Positions 1 to 9,561 are shown, numbered from the stretch's first letter. The stretch: DNA of 64,000 nucleotides from Halothiobacillus diazotrophicus (GCF_001663815.1 NZ_CP016027.1:1054001-1118000); one strand, 5' to 3'. Notes: generated from the sequence alone by a model not told the origin. Translations and numbers: made by a program.

Positions 1-216
1 CGCACCCGAGACCTGTTGCAGGCCTCGGCCCTGCTCGGCAAGCCCTGGCTCGGCGGCATGCGGTACCGCCTAGCCATTGCCCGGATCGAACAGATTCTGC
101 GCGCCATCCAGGTCGACCCCGCCGTTGCCTATCGGGGAGGCATGTCTCATCAATGGAAGGATCGCCTGATGGCCGGCGTGCGGATTCTCTGGCGCACACT
201 GACCGGCCGTCGCTGA
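1..216 (+). CDS. C-terminal end of a squalene/phytoene synthase-like protein (partial)
   Basis: The frame is open from the first base and ends at TGA 214-216, so only the last 71 residues are present. The tail has the pattern seen at the C-terminus of HpnC-type squalene synthases: a GMRYRLAIARIEQIL helix, then a short DPAVAYRGG stretch and a final basic helix. In that family the enzyme condenses two farnesyl diphosphates during hopanoid or squalene synthesis. The catalytic Asp-rich motifs would lie upstream of the window, so the assignment rests on a weak end-of-protein resemblance. A TTG at 16 is an internal codon and not a start. Confidence 0.4.
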   Translation, partial: RTRDLLQASALLGKPWLGGMRYRLAIARIEQILRAIQVDPAVAYRGGMSHQWKDRLMAGVRILWRTLTGRR

Positions 217-220
217 CGAC

Positions 221-901
221 TTAGACCGCCGTCGAGGTGGTCAGCGTCTTCAGTCGCGCATACCAGGCCGCAAACGTCGGGTTGTGCGCACAAGCCATGT
301 TCACGGCCGCCAGCCCATCCGTGGAGCGGAACACGCCAAAGACGCTCAGATCGGCCAGATCCGGCCGCTCGCCGCCGTGAAAATCCCGACCGGACAGACC
401 TTCGCTTACCCACCGATCCACGGCGGCCTTCAGACCGGCCGGTGCATCGTCGATCCCCCGCTCGCGCGCCTTCTTCTGTGCCACGCGCGACATGGCCATG
501 GCCCCGGCAAAACGGACGAGAATCCGCTTGAAGCCCCCGTAACCGGAGGGCTTCAGCACCTGACCGAAGGTCTGCCAGGACGTGCCGAAGTCCTTGTGCA
601 CGATAGGCGGGAGAAAATGCACCAGAGTATCGTCCACCCAGGTGCGCCACGTGGACACCGACTCATCTCCGGCCGGCAGATGTGCATAGTGCTCGTTGAC
701 ATAATCAACGATCACCGAAGACTCGGTCACGACCTTGTCGTCATCCGTGAGCACCGGCACCATTTTCAGATTCAGATGCGCCAGTTCCTGCTGGTTCATG
801 GGATTGACCTCGATGGCCGTGTACGGAATCTTCGCATAATGCAGCAAGGCCTTGACCTTCCAGCAAAACGGACAGGATTCGAACTGATACAGGCTCAACA
901 T
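221..901 (-). CDS. Glutathione S-transferase/glutaredoxin-fold protein
   Basis: This 226-residue protein has a thioredoxin-fold N-terminus with a CPFC redox motif (about residues 10-13), followed by the cis-proline and ESSVIVDY stretch typical of GST N-terminal domains. The C-terminal half is helical, as in GSTs and the bacterial relatives of membrane prostaglandin E synthase 2. A glutathione-dependent thiol-transfer or detoxification role is likely, in the cytoplasm. ATG at 901 is preferred over GTG at 910 because AGGGAG sits 8 nt before it. It converges on the partial gene at the window start. The exact substrate cannot be read from the sequence. Confidence 0.75.
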   Translation of the reverse strand: MLSLYQFESCPFCWKVKALLHYAKIPYTAIEVNPMNQQELAHLNLKMVPVLTDDDKVVTESSVIVDYVNEHYAHLPAGDESVSTWRTWVDDTLVHFLPPIVHKDFGTSWQTFGQVLKPSGYGGFKRILVRFAGAMAMSRVAQKKARERGIDDAPAGLKAAVDRWVSEGLSGRDFHGGERPDLADLSVFGVFRSTDGLAAVNMACAHNPTFAAWYARLKTLTTSTAV

Positions 902-1089
902 GGCACACACTCCCTCTAAATCTGAAATTGTTGGTGGCTAGGATTCACGGATGGAATCTTGAGGCCGATTCGCCGGAAAAAGTTCCACCCGTCCGTTCAA
1001 TCGATCCGGACGGGCGACATTCGACCTCCGCGCGGACACGGCTTCTGATGTAAACTATGGCGCAATTTCCTTCTGAATGCTGTGCCATC

Positions 1090-2145
1090 ATGACTCAACG
1101 CCCCGCCGATTCCGACAAATCCCCCCTGACCTACCGCGATGCCGGCGTCGACATCGACGCGGGCGACGCCCTGGTCGAACGCATCAAGCCCGCCGTCAAG
1201 CGCACCCAGCGCCCCGAAGTCATCGGCGGCCTCGGCGGTTTCGGTGGGCTGTTCGCGCTGGGCAACAAGTACCGCGACCCGATCCTCGTATCCGGCACCG
1301 ACGGCGTCGGCACCAAGCTTCGGCTGGCGATCGACCTCGACCGTCATGACCACATCGGAATCGACCTCGTGGCCATGTGCGTCAACGACATCGTCGTCAC
1401 CGGTGCCGAGCCCCTGTTCTTCCTCGACTACTACGCAACCGGCAAGCTGGACGTGGACGTCGCGGCGCGCGTCGTCACCGGCATTGCCGAGGGTTGCCGG
1501 CTCGCCGGATGTGCCCTGATCGGCGGTGAAACCGCCGAAATGCCGAGCATGTACCATGCGGGCGATTACGATCTGGCCGGCTTTGCCGTCGGTGTGGTCG
1601 AGCGGGACGACATGATCGACGGTAGCAAGGTCCAGGTCGGCGACGTCCTGATCGGCCTGGCCTCATCCGGGCCGCACTCCAACGGCTATTCGCTGATCCG
1701 CAAGATCATCGAGCGCGCCCAACCGGATCTGAATGCGCCCCTGGCCGATGGTCGTGCTATCGCCGAGCACGTGCTGGCACCAACCCGCATCTACACGGCC
1801 GCCGTCCTGGCGCTGGCCAAGACCGTCGATATTCATGCCCTGAGCCATATCACCGGCGGCGGGCTGACAGACAACCTCCCCCGTGTCTATGGCGACACGC
1901 TCGCGGCCGCCATCGATCGGGACAGCTGGCAGCGTCCGGAAATTTTCGACTGGCTGGCCGAGCACGGCAACGTCGTCGAATCCGAGATGATGCGCACCTT
2001 CAACAACGGCGTCGGCATGGTCGTCGTCGTCAATCCGGCAGATGCCTCCAAGGCCATGGCAGCGCTGAAGGCAGCGGGCGAGACGCCCTGGATGCTTGGG
2101 GAGATGATTCCGCGTGGCGACGGCGACGCCGTCGTCTACCGCTGA
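1090..2145 (+). CDS. purM: Phosphoribosylformylglycinamidine cyclo-ligase
   Basis: PurM makes aminoimidazole ribonucleotide from FGAM with ATP in de novo purine synthesis. The 351-residue product starts with the family's [21 protein letters not shown] block. It contains [10 protein letters not shown], the GGETAEMP loop, [13 protein letters not shown] and [13 protein letters not shown], all standard for the PurM/PurL ATP-binding fold, and E. coli PurM is about the same length. The frame extends to an ATG at 1057, but the 11 extra residues are not family-like, so 1090 is taken as the start; neither site has a clear ribosome binding site. purN follows 97 bases downstream in the same direction, the usual purMN arrangement. 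Confidence 0.96.
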   Translation: MTQRPADSDKSPLTYRDAGVDIDAGDALVERIKPAVKRTQRPEVIGGLGGFGGLFALGNKYRDPILVSGTDGVGTKLRLAIDLDRHDHIGIDLVAMCVNDIVVTGAEPLFFLDYYATGKLDVDVAARVVTGIAEGCRLAGCALIGGETAEMPSMYHAGDYDLAGFAVGVVERDDMIDGSKVQVGDVLIGLASSGPHSNGYSLIRKIIERAQPDLNAPLADGRAIAEHVLAPTRIYTAAVLALAKTVDIHALSHITGGGLTDNLPRVYGDTLAAAIDRDSWQRPEIFDWLAEHGNVVESEMMRTFNNGVGMVVVVNPADASKAMAALKAAGETPWMLGEMIPRGDGDAVVYR

Positions 2146-2242
2146 GCGGATCAGCCCCGCTCTGAACGGGTGACGCGGGCGCAGTCTGTCGGATTCACGC
2201 CGACGTTCCCTGCCTCACGCGCTCCGCACCGAACGAACCGAC

Positions 2243-2926
2243 ATGATCGATACAGACCGACAACTGTCCACCGAACCCCGCGCCCGCGTCTCCGTCCTCG
2301 TCTCCGGGAACGGTTCGAATCTTCAGGCGCTGATCAATGCGTGCCGCAATGGCACGACCCCGGCGGAAATCGTTCAGGTGATCAGCAACCGAGCCGATGC
2401 CTTCGGCCTGACCCGTGCCCGAGAAGCAGGCATCCCGACCGCGTTCATCGATCATCGGCTGTTTGACGACCGCGCGGCATTCGATGCCGCCCTGGCGGAA
2501 AAGCTGGGCGAAGTGGCTGCGGATTTCGTCGTCCTGGCCGGCTTCATGCGTATTCTGACGCCGGGTTTCGTCAACCGCTTCCTGGGCAAGCTGATCAACA
2601 TCCATCCCTCGCTGCTGCCCAAGTATCCGGGCCTGGATACACACGCCCGGGCGCTGGCATCCGGGGACAAAACACACGGCGCCACGGTGCACTTCGTCAC
2701 ACCGACAGTCGATGCGGGCCCGGCCATCGTTCAGGGTGTTCTGGATATTCAACCCGACGAAACCCTGGACCACCTGAAAGCACGGGTGCATGCCCTGGAG
2801 CATCGCATCTATCCCCAGGCACTCACCTGGCTTGCCCGGGGGGCCTTACGCTATGTCGATGGTGCGGTCGTCTGGCAGATCGCCAACCCGCCGGAACGCA
2901 ACCGCCCCAGGATCGTTCGCGAGTAA
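2243..2926 (+). CDS. purN: Phosphoribosylglycinamide formyltransferase
   Basis: PurN transfers a formyl group from 10-formyl-THF to GAR in purine synthesis. The protein has 227 residues, with a slightly long N-terminus before VSVLVSGNGSNLQAL, the phosphate-binding loop. The catalytic segment INIHPSLLPKYPG supplies the Asn and His equivalent to E. coli N106 and H108. THGATVHFVTPTVDAG supplies the Asp equivalent to D144. It lies directly behind purM and is probably cotranscribed. The 3' end converges on cysM with a 33-base gap and no clear terminator. Confidence 0.96.
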   Translation: MIDTDRQLSTEPRARVSVLVSGNGSNLQALINACRNGTTPAEIVQVISNRADAFGLTRAREAGIPTAFIDHRLFDDRAAFDAALAEKLGEVAADFVVLAGFMRILTPGFVNRFLGKLINIHPSLLPKYPGLDTHARALASGDKTHGATVHFVTPTVDAGPAIVQGVLDIQPDETLDHLKARVHALEHRIYPQALTWLARGALRYVDGAVVWQIANPPERNRPRIVRE

Positions 2927-2959
2927 ACGTAGAGCTCCCATGAGGATGGGCACGAACAA

Positions 2960-3862
2960 TCAGGCGGCAGGGAATACCCCGGTCGACAGATAGCGATCGC
3001 CCCGATCGCAGATAATGGTGACAATCACGGCATTCTCGACGGTTTGAGCCAATTGCAGCGCCGCAGCCATGGCGCCGCCGGAGGATATTCCGGCCAGAAT
3101 CCCCTCCTCCCGCGCCAGGCGACGCGTCGTTTCCTCGGCAGTGAACTGATCGATTTCCAGGGTGCGATCGACCAGTGTGGCGTCGAAGATCTTCGGCAGA
3201 TATTCCGCCGGCCAGCGACGAATCCCCGGGATCTGCGCCCCCTCGGCCGGTTGCACGCCAACGATTTCAACCCCCGGATTCTGCTGCTTGAGGTACCGGG
3301 CCGTCCCCATGATCGTGCCGGTCGTCCCCATGGCAGAGACGAAGTGCGTCACCCGACCATCCGTATCGCGCCAGATTTCCGGACCGGTCGTCGCGAAGTG
3401 CGCCGCCGGGTTATCGGCATTGCTGAACTGATCCAGCACCACCCCCTCGCCCCGGGCCGCCATGGACTGAGCCAGATCGCGGGCGCCTTCCATGCCCTCG
3501 GCCCTCGGCACAAGAATCAGTTCGGCGCCGTAGGCCGCCATGGACTGCCGTCGCTCCAGAGACATGTTGTCCGGCATGATCAGGGTCATTTTCAGCCCCA
3601 GCGTCGCCGCCACCATGGCCAGCGCAATACCCGTGTTGCCGGAAGTCGCCTCGATCAGGCGATCACCGGGCGCCACATCGCCACGAGCGATGGCTTCACG
3701 GATCATCCACAACGCGGGCCGATCCTTGACCGAGCCAGCGGGATTATTCCCTTCCAGCTTGCCCAGAATGAGGTTGCCGCGCGCTGTCTGATCGGCCAAC
3801 AGACGCTGTATCCGAACCAATGGCGTATTGCCGATCAACTGATCCAAACTGAAAATTTTCAT
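2960..3862 (-). CDS. cysM: Cysteine synthase B
   Basis: CysM makes cysteine, or S-sulfocysteine from thiosulfate, from O-acetylserine with PLP. The 300-residue protein begins MKIFSLDQLIGNTPLV. The PLP lysine is in GNNPAGSVKDRPA, TSGNTGIALA binds substrate, and a glycine-rich phosphate loop (GTTGTIMGT) follows. NNPAGSVKDR and the roughly 300-residue length favour CysM over CysK. An 84-codon upstream extension of the frame is not family-like. ATG 3862 is used, with GAGGA about 12 nt before it. It is divergent from the sensor-like gene at 4017 with 154 bases between them. The sulfur-transporter genes elsewhere in the window fit thiosulfate use, but that link is inference. Confidence 0.93.
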   Translation of the reverse strand: MKIFSLDQLIGNTPLVRIQRLLADQTARGNLILGKLEGNNPAGSVKDRPALWMIREAIARGDVAPGDRLIEATSGNTGIALAMVAATLGLKMTLIMPDNMSLERRQSMAAYGAELILVPRAEGMEGARDLAQSMAARGEGVVLDQFSNADNPAAHFATTGPEIWRDTDGRVTHFVSAMGTTGTIMGTARYLKQQNPGVEIVGVQPAEGAQIPGIRRWPAEYLPKIFDATLVDRTLEIDQFTAEETTRRLAREEGILAGISSGGAMAAALQLAQTVENAVIVTIICDRGDRYLSTGVFPAA

Positions 3863-4016
3863 CGAACACCCAGGTCCTCTATTCATGCCACGGACACGCC
3901 GGACGACAGGCGTCACGGGCGCAGGCGCCGACCGAACACATACCTCAGCCGATCGCCCCGCGAATTGTCGCATAATCTCTAGCCAGCTTCGTGTCGCCCG
4001 AGTAATCTTGTCGATC

Positions 4017-6257
4017 ATGAACACCGAACCGTCCACCGCGCCCCAAGCGGCAAATCCCCCCATGTGGCGATCCTGGCCCTGGGTGGTGGGCACCCTGCTC
4101 GCGCCGGCACTCATCCTGACCCTCCAGCATCCGGACCTCCTGATCCGGCATGCGAACCTGCTGCCCGTAGGGCTTCAGCCACTGTTCGCCACCCCGGCGT
4201 CTCTGGCCGCGACCCTGAGCATCGTCTGGGTCGCCTTCTGGACACTCCTGTACGTTCTGGCCAACCTGCCCGCCGTCCGCCATGCCCTGTTCGGGAAAAG
4301 ACAGACGGCACCGGGCAAAACCGCCGACGTCGAGAAAATCTCGGCGCAGCAAATCGCCCAGATCAATCAACACTGGATCACGCCCCTCGGTCATATTCGC
4401 GCAGCCACCGATGCGATCGCCGCCGCCAACGAAAGCGCCTTGCTGAACGAACGGCTCACGCCGGACCTGTCCGTCATCCGCAGTGCGAACGCCCAACTGA
4501 GACTGGCCATCGAAAACCTGCTGGACTATTACGAAATCTCCAACCATCGGCTAAAAGCCACGCCACGCAAGACGGATATCCGCCTGCAGATGGAAGATGC
4601 CGTCGCCGAATGGCAGGTTTCCGCCCAGCATAACGCCGGTATCATCCAGTACATCTGCTATCAGGACATTCCCAGTCTCGTCGCTGTCGACATCCGCCTC
4701 CTGCGCCGTCTGCTCGACAACCTGCTGGCCGTGCTGCTCGAGCAGACCCAGTTGCTGGACTGCTGCGTCACCCTGCTGGATGCCGATCAGGAGGAGACCG
4801 ATCTGCGGATCGATACGGCGGAACAGGTCGAACCGCCGATGAACCAGTTCGAACTGGTGGTGGACGCGCAGACGCCGGAGCCCCTGGACCAACTTGCCGA
4901 AAATCTCCACGATCGACGCCAGCGGGTCGAGGCCCAGACCGTGGAGCCGCTGTTCAGCGGCGGCGAAATTTCCGCCTGGTTGATCGAGGCACTGGCAGAA
5001 CAACTGAACGCCACGCTCCATATCGGCATTACCCGTCCGGGGCGTTACGGATTCCGGTTGCGTTTCAGCGCCCCCATTCTGGCGGAGCACCAGGCCTGGC
5101 AACCGCTGATGGAGGGCAAGCGCTGCGCCGTCCTCACCGAATCACCGACGCACGCCCAGGCCTGGCGTGGCCATCTTTCCGCTTATGGCGCCGATATCGT
5201 TCTGGACCCGGCGCACGATCGGAAACCCGTCGACTGCCTGTTCGTCGACCGCGCCACATGGCAGAAACTGAACGAGAAAGGGCCGGCATGGTTCACGACT
5301 CTCCCTGAAAGCACCTTGGTCATCGCACTCTGCAACCGCATCTCCCTGCGGGGTCGGCCCATGTCCCTGTTCGACTGGGCGCACATCAGCCTGCCGATCT
5401 TCGTCCGGCAACGCGTCCTGCAGACCCTGCTGCCCAGGATCCTGACAACGCAGAACCAGCCTGCACGGCCAGCCGTCGCACGCCCCTCGGTCGCCCCCAT
5501 GCTGGACGTCGAACCGCCGGCGCAGAACAATCCGTCGTTCAAGGGACGTACGGCGCTGGTCATCGACGACGATCGAATCTATCAGACCCATCTCAAAAAC
5601 CTGCTCACCCAACTCGGCATGAATACGCTGACCGCCGCCGACGGGAAGTCCGGCCTGTACAGCGCCGAACAATCCGACCTCGACCTGATCCTGACGGACA
5701 TGCACCTGCCCGATATTCTCGGCACGGGCATCGTCCGCATGATGCGCAAGCAAAGCCGGCATGAACACACGCCGATCATCGCGATTACGGCGAACGTACA
5801 GACCGAGGTACATCAGGCATTGCTGGCCGCCGGTGCGGACATGGTGCTCACCAAACCCATTGCCCTGGGTGAGCTGATCAACGCAATCAGCCAGTTCATC
5901 CAGCCCGCCCACACGACGCCACCTCGAACGCCCAACGAAGCACGAGTGTCGGCGGACCCCGTGCTCAACAGTCTGCTCTGCGACGAGCTGCCGATCTACC
6001 GGCAAACCCTGGCGGAAAATCAGTACGATCTTCAATCCCTGCGCCACATCGCACACAAGCTTCGCGGCGCGGCTGCCTGCTGCCAGGCCAAGCAGCTTCA
6101 GACGCATGCCGGACGCCTTGAAGACAGTATCGTCGCAGCGGCTGGCTGGTCCCAGGTGGAGCAGCTCAAGCGGAACCTCGTGGCGGTCATCGACCAAACC
6201 ATCGACGAACGGCACTGCCAGACGATCACCGCCAATACATCGGCACCCAGCCACTGA
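4017..6257 (+). CDS. BarA/GacS-like sensor protein with degenerate kinase core, receiver and Hpt domains
   Basis: This 746-residue inner-membrane protein has two N-terminal membrane segments (about residues 18-36 and 60-82). The next region resembles a HisKA/HATPase core, but the H-box reads NQHWITPLGHI: aligned on TPL, the phospho-accepting His is replaced by Gln118, with a His one position later. The N-box and G-boxes are not recognisable. A receiver-like segment without the Asp set follows (about 360-480). Then comes a canonical receiver (DDD, D561 in LTDMHLPD, Lys in TKPI) and an Hpt domain with HKLRGAA, His680. The layout matches BarA/GacS phosphorelay sensors. The front half is probably catalytically dead, so the receiver and Hpt may be charged by another kinase. 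ATG 4017 is chosen; the upstream extension is not conserved-looking. Confidence 0.7.
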   Translation: MNTEPSTAPQAANPPMWRSWPWVVGTLLAPALILTLQHPDLLIRHANLLPVGLQPLFATPASLAATLSIVWVAFWTLLYVLANLPAVRHALFGKRQTAPGKTADVEKISAQQIAQINQHWITPLGHIRAATDAIAAANESALLNERLTPDLSVIRSANAQLRLAIENLLDYYEISNHRLKATPRKTDIRLQMEDAVAEWQVSAQHNAGIIQYICYQDIPSLVAVDIRLLRRLLDNLLAVLLEQTQLLDCCVTLLDADQEETDLRIDTAEQVEPPMNQFELVVDAQTPEPLDQLAENLHDRRQRVEAQTVEPLFSGGEISAWLIEALAEQLNATLHIGITRPGRYGFRLRFSAPILAEHQAWQPLMEGKRCAVLTESPTHAQAWRGHLSAYGADIVLDPAHDRKPVDCLFVDRATWQKLNEKGPAWFTTLPESTLVIALCNRISLRGRPMSLFDWAHISLPIFVRQRVLQTLLPRILTTQNQPARPAVARPSVAPMLDVEPPAQNNPSFKGRTALVIDDDRIYQTHLKNLLTQLGMNTLTAADGKSGLYSAEQSDLDLILTDMHLPDILGTGIVRMMRKQSRHEHTPIIAITANVQTEVHQALLAAGADMVLTKPIALGELINAISQFIQPAHTTPPRTPNEARVSADPVLNSLLCDELPIYRQTLAENQYDLQSLRHIAHKLRGAAACCQAKQLQTHAGRLEDSIVAAAGWSQVEQLKRNLVAVIDQTIDERHCQTITANTSAPSH

Positions 6258-6352
6258 ATCCGACAATGCGGATAAAGGCTCGATATTCATGGAGTTTTCT
6301 TGTTATGCTGGCGTCACGTTCGGGAACTGAACCTGTGGGATAGCTGCCTGTG

Positions 6353-7990
6353 ATGGATACCACGGAGATTTTGTCAGCACTCTTGCACCCGGTAATCGTG
6401 ACGGATGGCGACCTGATCATCCGCTTCGTGAACGAACGTGCACGCCAGATTCTCGGCATATCGACCGAGGATGCTCCCTCGCTGTCCAGCCTGTTCGCCA
6501 AGCTGTGCGAACGTAATGGCCGCCCACTCGCCATCGATCGCATCCCGCAGGGCCGCGCAACCGCCATTCATCTGAACTGCAACGAATTCCTGAAAGTCGA
6601 TGCCATGCTCCATCGCCATGCCCTTGCCGACGGCGGGCACTGCTTCGAGATTCATCTCGACCAGAACGGCAGCCAGTCGACCCTGGACCCGCTCACCGGG
6701 CTCATGGAACGCAGCCAGATGTTTCACCTCATCAGTCGTCATCGCGAACTCGGAACGGGCGCCCTGATTCTGATCGATATCGACCGCCTCAAGATCATCA
6801 ACGATTTTCTCGGCTATGCGACCGGGGATGAGGTCATCCATGCGCTCGGCCAAAGCTTCCGGGGGCATACCCCCGCTGAGGTATTGATTGCCCGGTGGAG
6901 CGGACACGAATTCATGGCGCTGGTCCCCCCCACCCACCTCGGCCGCACCCGAGAGCTCGCAGAACTGTTCAACCAGCTGGCCCACAAACTGCCGCTGGAG
7001 CACCTGCCGAAACTCCCCGGCGGCCGCCTCAGCCTCAGTATCGGCTTCACCCGGTTCGATGCACGCGACCGGACCCAGGATCCGCTCTCGCAGGTCAACA
7101 GCGCCGTATACGAAGCCAAACGGACGGGTCGGAACCGGGCCATCGACGCCCAGACCCTGACCCGCCCATCCATCTACCTGACCGGTGGTTCACTGGAGTC
7201 AGCGCTGGCGGAGAATCGCATCGTGGCGGCCGTGCAGCCAATTTTCGACCTGGCGACGGGCGAGATCGTGGCGGACGAGTCTCTGGCGCGCATGATCACC
7301 CCGGAAGGCAAGGTCATCGTCGCCGGGGAGTTCATCGAAGCGGCCTCCTCCCTGCAACTGGCCCATCAGATCGACCAGACCATCATCCGGCAGACCATCA
7401 ACTACTGCGTGACCAGTCATTTCCGCGCCCCACGCGCCCATTTCGTCAACATTTCGGGGGATTTTCTGCGCCATCCCGAACTCATCGCGGAAACCATCGC
7501 GACCGCGATGGACGCCTGTGCCTGCACCCACCCGGATCAGATGGACGCGCGCCAGACCAAACCGCTCGTCATCGAGATCACGGAACGCGAGCTCGTCGAC
7601 GACACCTCGGACGCGCTTCATGCCCTGCAACCCCTGCTCGATTTCGGGCTGCGACTCGCGCTGGATGATTTCGGCAGCGGGTACTCTTCCTACCGCTACC
7701 TGCTCGACCTCCCCTTCAGTTTCCTGAAAATCGAGGGCGAGCTGGTCCGACATATCGCCACCAACAGCAAAGCCCGGCGCATCGTGCAGCACCTGCAGGA
7801 CATGGCCGAGGATCTTGGCCTGATCACCGTAGCCGAATACATTTCCGACCAGGCAATCGCCGACACCCTCGTCGAGATCGGCGTGAACTGGGGTCAGGGT
7901 TTTCATCTTGCCCGCCCCGAGCTGATGCATCCCGACCCGTTCAGCCGCATCAAACTCGGCACACCCATGAAGCACCCGCTTCAACACTGA
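6353..7990 (+). CDS. PAS-degenerate GGDEF-EAL cyclic-di-GMP phosphodiesterase-like protein
   Basis: The protein has 545 residues. A PAS-like sensor comes first (residues 5-60, LLHPVIVTDGDLIIRFVNERA). A GGDEF domain follows whose signature is SGHEF (residues 183-187), so cyclase activity is unlikely, though GTP binding may persist. The C-terminal EAL domain keeps most metal and catalytic positions: ESL (309-311) in place of EAL, an Asn in VNISGDF, EITER, DDFGSGYSS, a Lys in LKIEGE, the Glu of VAEY and the Gln of WGQGF. This suggests a working phosphodiesterase with an inactive GGDEF regulatory domain. GTG 6350 directly precedes ATG 6353, which is preferred. It follows the sensor gene at 4017 by 95 bases and may be cotranscribed. 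Confidence 0.85.
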   Translation: MDTTEILSALLHPVIVTDGDLIIRFVNERARQILGISTEDAPSLSSLFAKLCERNGRPLAIDRIPQGRATAIHLNCNEFLKVDAMLHRHALADGGHCFEIHLDQNGSQSTLDPLTGLMERSQMFHLISRHRELGTGALILIDIDRLKIINDFLGYATGDEVIHALGQSFRGHTPAEVLIARWSGHEFMALVPPTHLGRTRELAELFNQLAHKLPLEHLPKLPGGRLSLSIGFTRFDARDRTQDPLSQVNSAVYEAKRTGRNRAIDAQTLTRPSIYLTGGSLESALAENRIVAAVQPIFDLATGEIVADESLARMITPEGKVIVAGEFIEAASSLQLAHQIDQTIIRQTINYCVTSHFRAPRAHFVNISGDFLRHPELIAETIATAMDACACTHPDQMDARQTKPLVIEITERELVDDTSDALHALQPLLDFGLRLALDDFGSGYSSYRYLLDLPFSFLKIEGELVRHIATNSKARRIVQHLQDMAEDLGLITVAEYISDQAIADTLVEIGVNWGQGFHLARPELMHPDPFSRIKLGTPMKHPLQH

Positions 7991-8003
7991 TCCTCAGCCC
8001 CGA

Positions 8004-8654
8004 TCAACGCCCCCTCAGCAAATCCCCGGCATCGCGAGAACGGCGTCGCCACGGGCGAATCGCCAGGTGGGCCAATCCCGCGGAAGTCAGCCCGATCAGG
8101 GCGCCGCCCAGCACATCCACCGGGAAGTGTGCGCCCACGGCCATCCGCGACCAGATCACCCAGAACGCCAGAAACACCAATCCCCAGCGCAGAGGCCGCC
8201 CGGCCCCGGGCGCGAGACTGCCGAGCAACAGGAAGACGAACGCGGCATGGCCGGAGGGGAAACTGTGGGCGAATTCCGGCCGCCCCGCCACGTGGACCAG
8301 TGGCTCGCCCAACACCGCCAGCGGGCGCGGAAAATCGAAGAAGGGCTTGAGCGTCGCGATGACCGCCCAACTGATCAGATAGCCCCAGACCAACACCAGC
8401 ACACGTTCCGGTGCCAGCCACTGCGGGCGGGCATAGGCCAGGGTCAGCGCCACGGCGATGTACACGGGATACCACTGATGCGCCCCGACGAACGTACCCG
8501 CCTGCGCCAGGGCATCCCGCCCCGGAAACGACAGATGATTGATCCAGAGGAACAAGGCCTGGTTCAACCCGCCCCAGTCGTACCAGAAGCCATGCCCCAG
8601 GCTTTGTCCAAGGGCATGAGCCGTCGGCTGAACCGTGGCAGACGCCACCGTCAT
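8004..8654 (-). CDS. PAP2-family membrane phosphatase
   Basis: This 216-residue multi-pass membrane protein has the three PAP2 phosphatase motifs in order: KPFFDFPRP, SFPSGHAAF and SRMAVGAHFPVD. These supply the phosphate-binding Lys/Arg and the catalytic His/Asp. Such enzymes cleave lipid phosphates such as undecaprenyl diphosphate or phosphatidic acid at the outer face of the inner membrane. The start ATG at 8654 overlaps the TGA of the upstream DUF4337 gene as ATGA, so the two are probably translationally coupled. The substrate is not determined. It converges on the EAL gene with a 13-base gap. Confidence 0.88.
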   Translation of the reverse strand: MTVASATVQPTAHALGQSLGHGFWYDWGGLNQALFLWINHLSFPGRDALAQAGTFVGAHQWYPVYIAVALTLAYARPQWLAPERVLVLVWGYLISWAVIATLKPFFDFPRPLAVLGEPLVHVAGRPEFAHSFPSGHAAFVFLLLGSLAPGAGRPLRWGLVFLAFWVIWSRMAVGAHFPVDVLGGALIGLTSAGLAHLAIRPWRRRSRDAGDLLRGR

Positions 8655-9253
8655 GCCATCATCACCAGGGCGACGCCCCACAAACCGATGCCGATCGCCG
8701 CACTCACGAGACCCGCAACAAACAGCCAGCGGCGGCGTGTCAATGCCGTGATGGAAGCCAGCGAAATCGCGATCTGGAAGAAAATCATGGCGATTTCCAA
8801 ATCATGGTGCGGCTTGTTGAGCAGCCGGGATTCCTCGTTCGCCTTTTCCGACTCCTTCTCAAGAAGATCAGCGCGCTGCTTGATCTCGACCTTCTGCGCC
8901 TTGTACTTGGCAATCTCGTCCTTGAAACCGGTCACCCGGTCCGTCGGCGCCAGCTCTACCGCCAGTTCCATCAGATGCATCTTGGTACTCACGGCCTGGT
9001 AGTAGTTCCACTCGTCGGTCGCCTTGGTCTTCTTGAGCACCGCCTCGTTCTTGTACAACAGCACCTCGTTCATCAGGTTGCTGCCCTGGTAACTCACCAT
9101 GGCGCCGAGGGCCGCTATCAGGGCCGTAAAAATCGCGACCCACTGGTTCAGGCCGCGGGTCGGCTCATGCGCGCCGCCCTGGGCCGCCTCATGATGGGCC
9201 GCTTCATGGACCGCCTCATCATGCGGCGCATGGGTGTGTAAACCGTGACTCAT
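8651..9253 (-). CDS. DUF4337 domain membrane protein
   Basis: The protein has 200 residues. A His-rich hydrophilic N-terminus (residues 1-30) leads to one membrane segment (WVAIFTALIAALGAMVSY). A long charged, probably coiled-coil region (about 70-145, rich in Lys/Glu) follows, then two C-terminal membrane segments. This is the layout of DUF4337 proteins, whose function is unknown. ATG 9253 has AGGAG 10 nt upstream; the frame extends 20 codons further without family resemblance. The ATGA overlap with the PAP2 phosphatase gene suggests a shared role at the membrane. Confidence 0.75.
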   Translation of the reverse strand: MSHGLHTHAPHDEAVHEAAHHEAAQGGAHEPTRGLNQWVAIFTALIAALGAMVSYQGSNLMNEVLLYKNEAVLKKTKATDEWNYYQAVSTKMHLMELAVELAPTDRVTGFKDEIAKYKAQKVEIKQRADLLEKESEKANEESRLLNKPHHDLEIAMIFFQIAISLASITALTRRRWLFVAGLVSAAIGIGLWGVALVMMA

Positions 9254-9561
9254 CTGCAAAAACTCCTGAAACCAAGATTGAACAATCGAGAAAGCACAAA
9301 CAGGAAGAACCACTTACAAAGCGATCACGACACACGCTCCTGAGAAACGATTCACAGTCAACCAAACCACCGGCAACCCTACCGAACGCAATCGACTGGC
9401 TTGGAAAATTCGGGAAAAAGCGCGCTATCGTCGAGCACACCCGAACTCCGGTCAAGGCGAAAATCTCAGGATTGCTGCAAGAAAACCACTTTCATCTTCG
9501 CCAGGATTCGGCTAAGATTCGCGCCTCGTTTTGGTTGGCAATCCCCCGCCAACAAGAACTT
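9254..9561. other. Intergenic region upstream of tRNA-Pro and the DUF4337 gene
   Basis: This 308-base stretch holds no convincing coding frame. It contains the divergent start regions of the DUF4337 gene (left) and tRNA-Pro (right, promoter at 9489-9518). Nothing else is recognised in it. Confidence 0.6.
9489..9518 (+). promoter_or_regulatory. Predicted promoter of tRNA-Pro
   Basis: The -10 box TAAGAT (9513-9518) is followed by a GC-rich discriminator TCGCGCC. A weak -35 box, CTTTCA, lies 18 bp upstream. The -10 and discriminator nearly match those of the tRNA-Ser gene at 17828 (GCTAAKATYCGCGCCTCG). GC-rich discriminators are typical of stringently controlled stable-RNA promoters. The predicted start is about 9525, some 37 nt before the mature tRNA. 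Confidence 0.5.
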
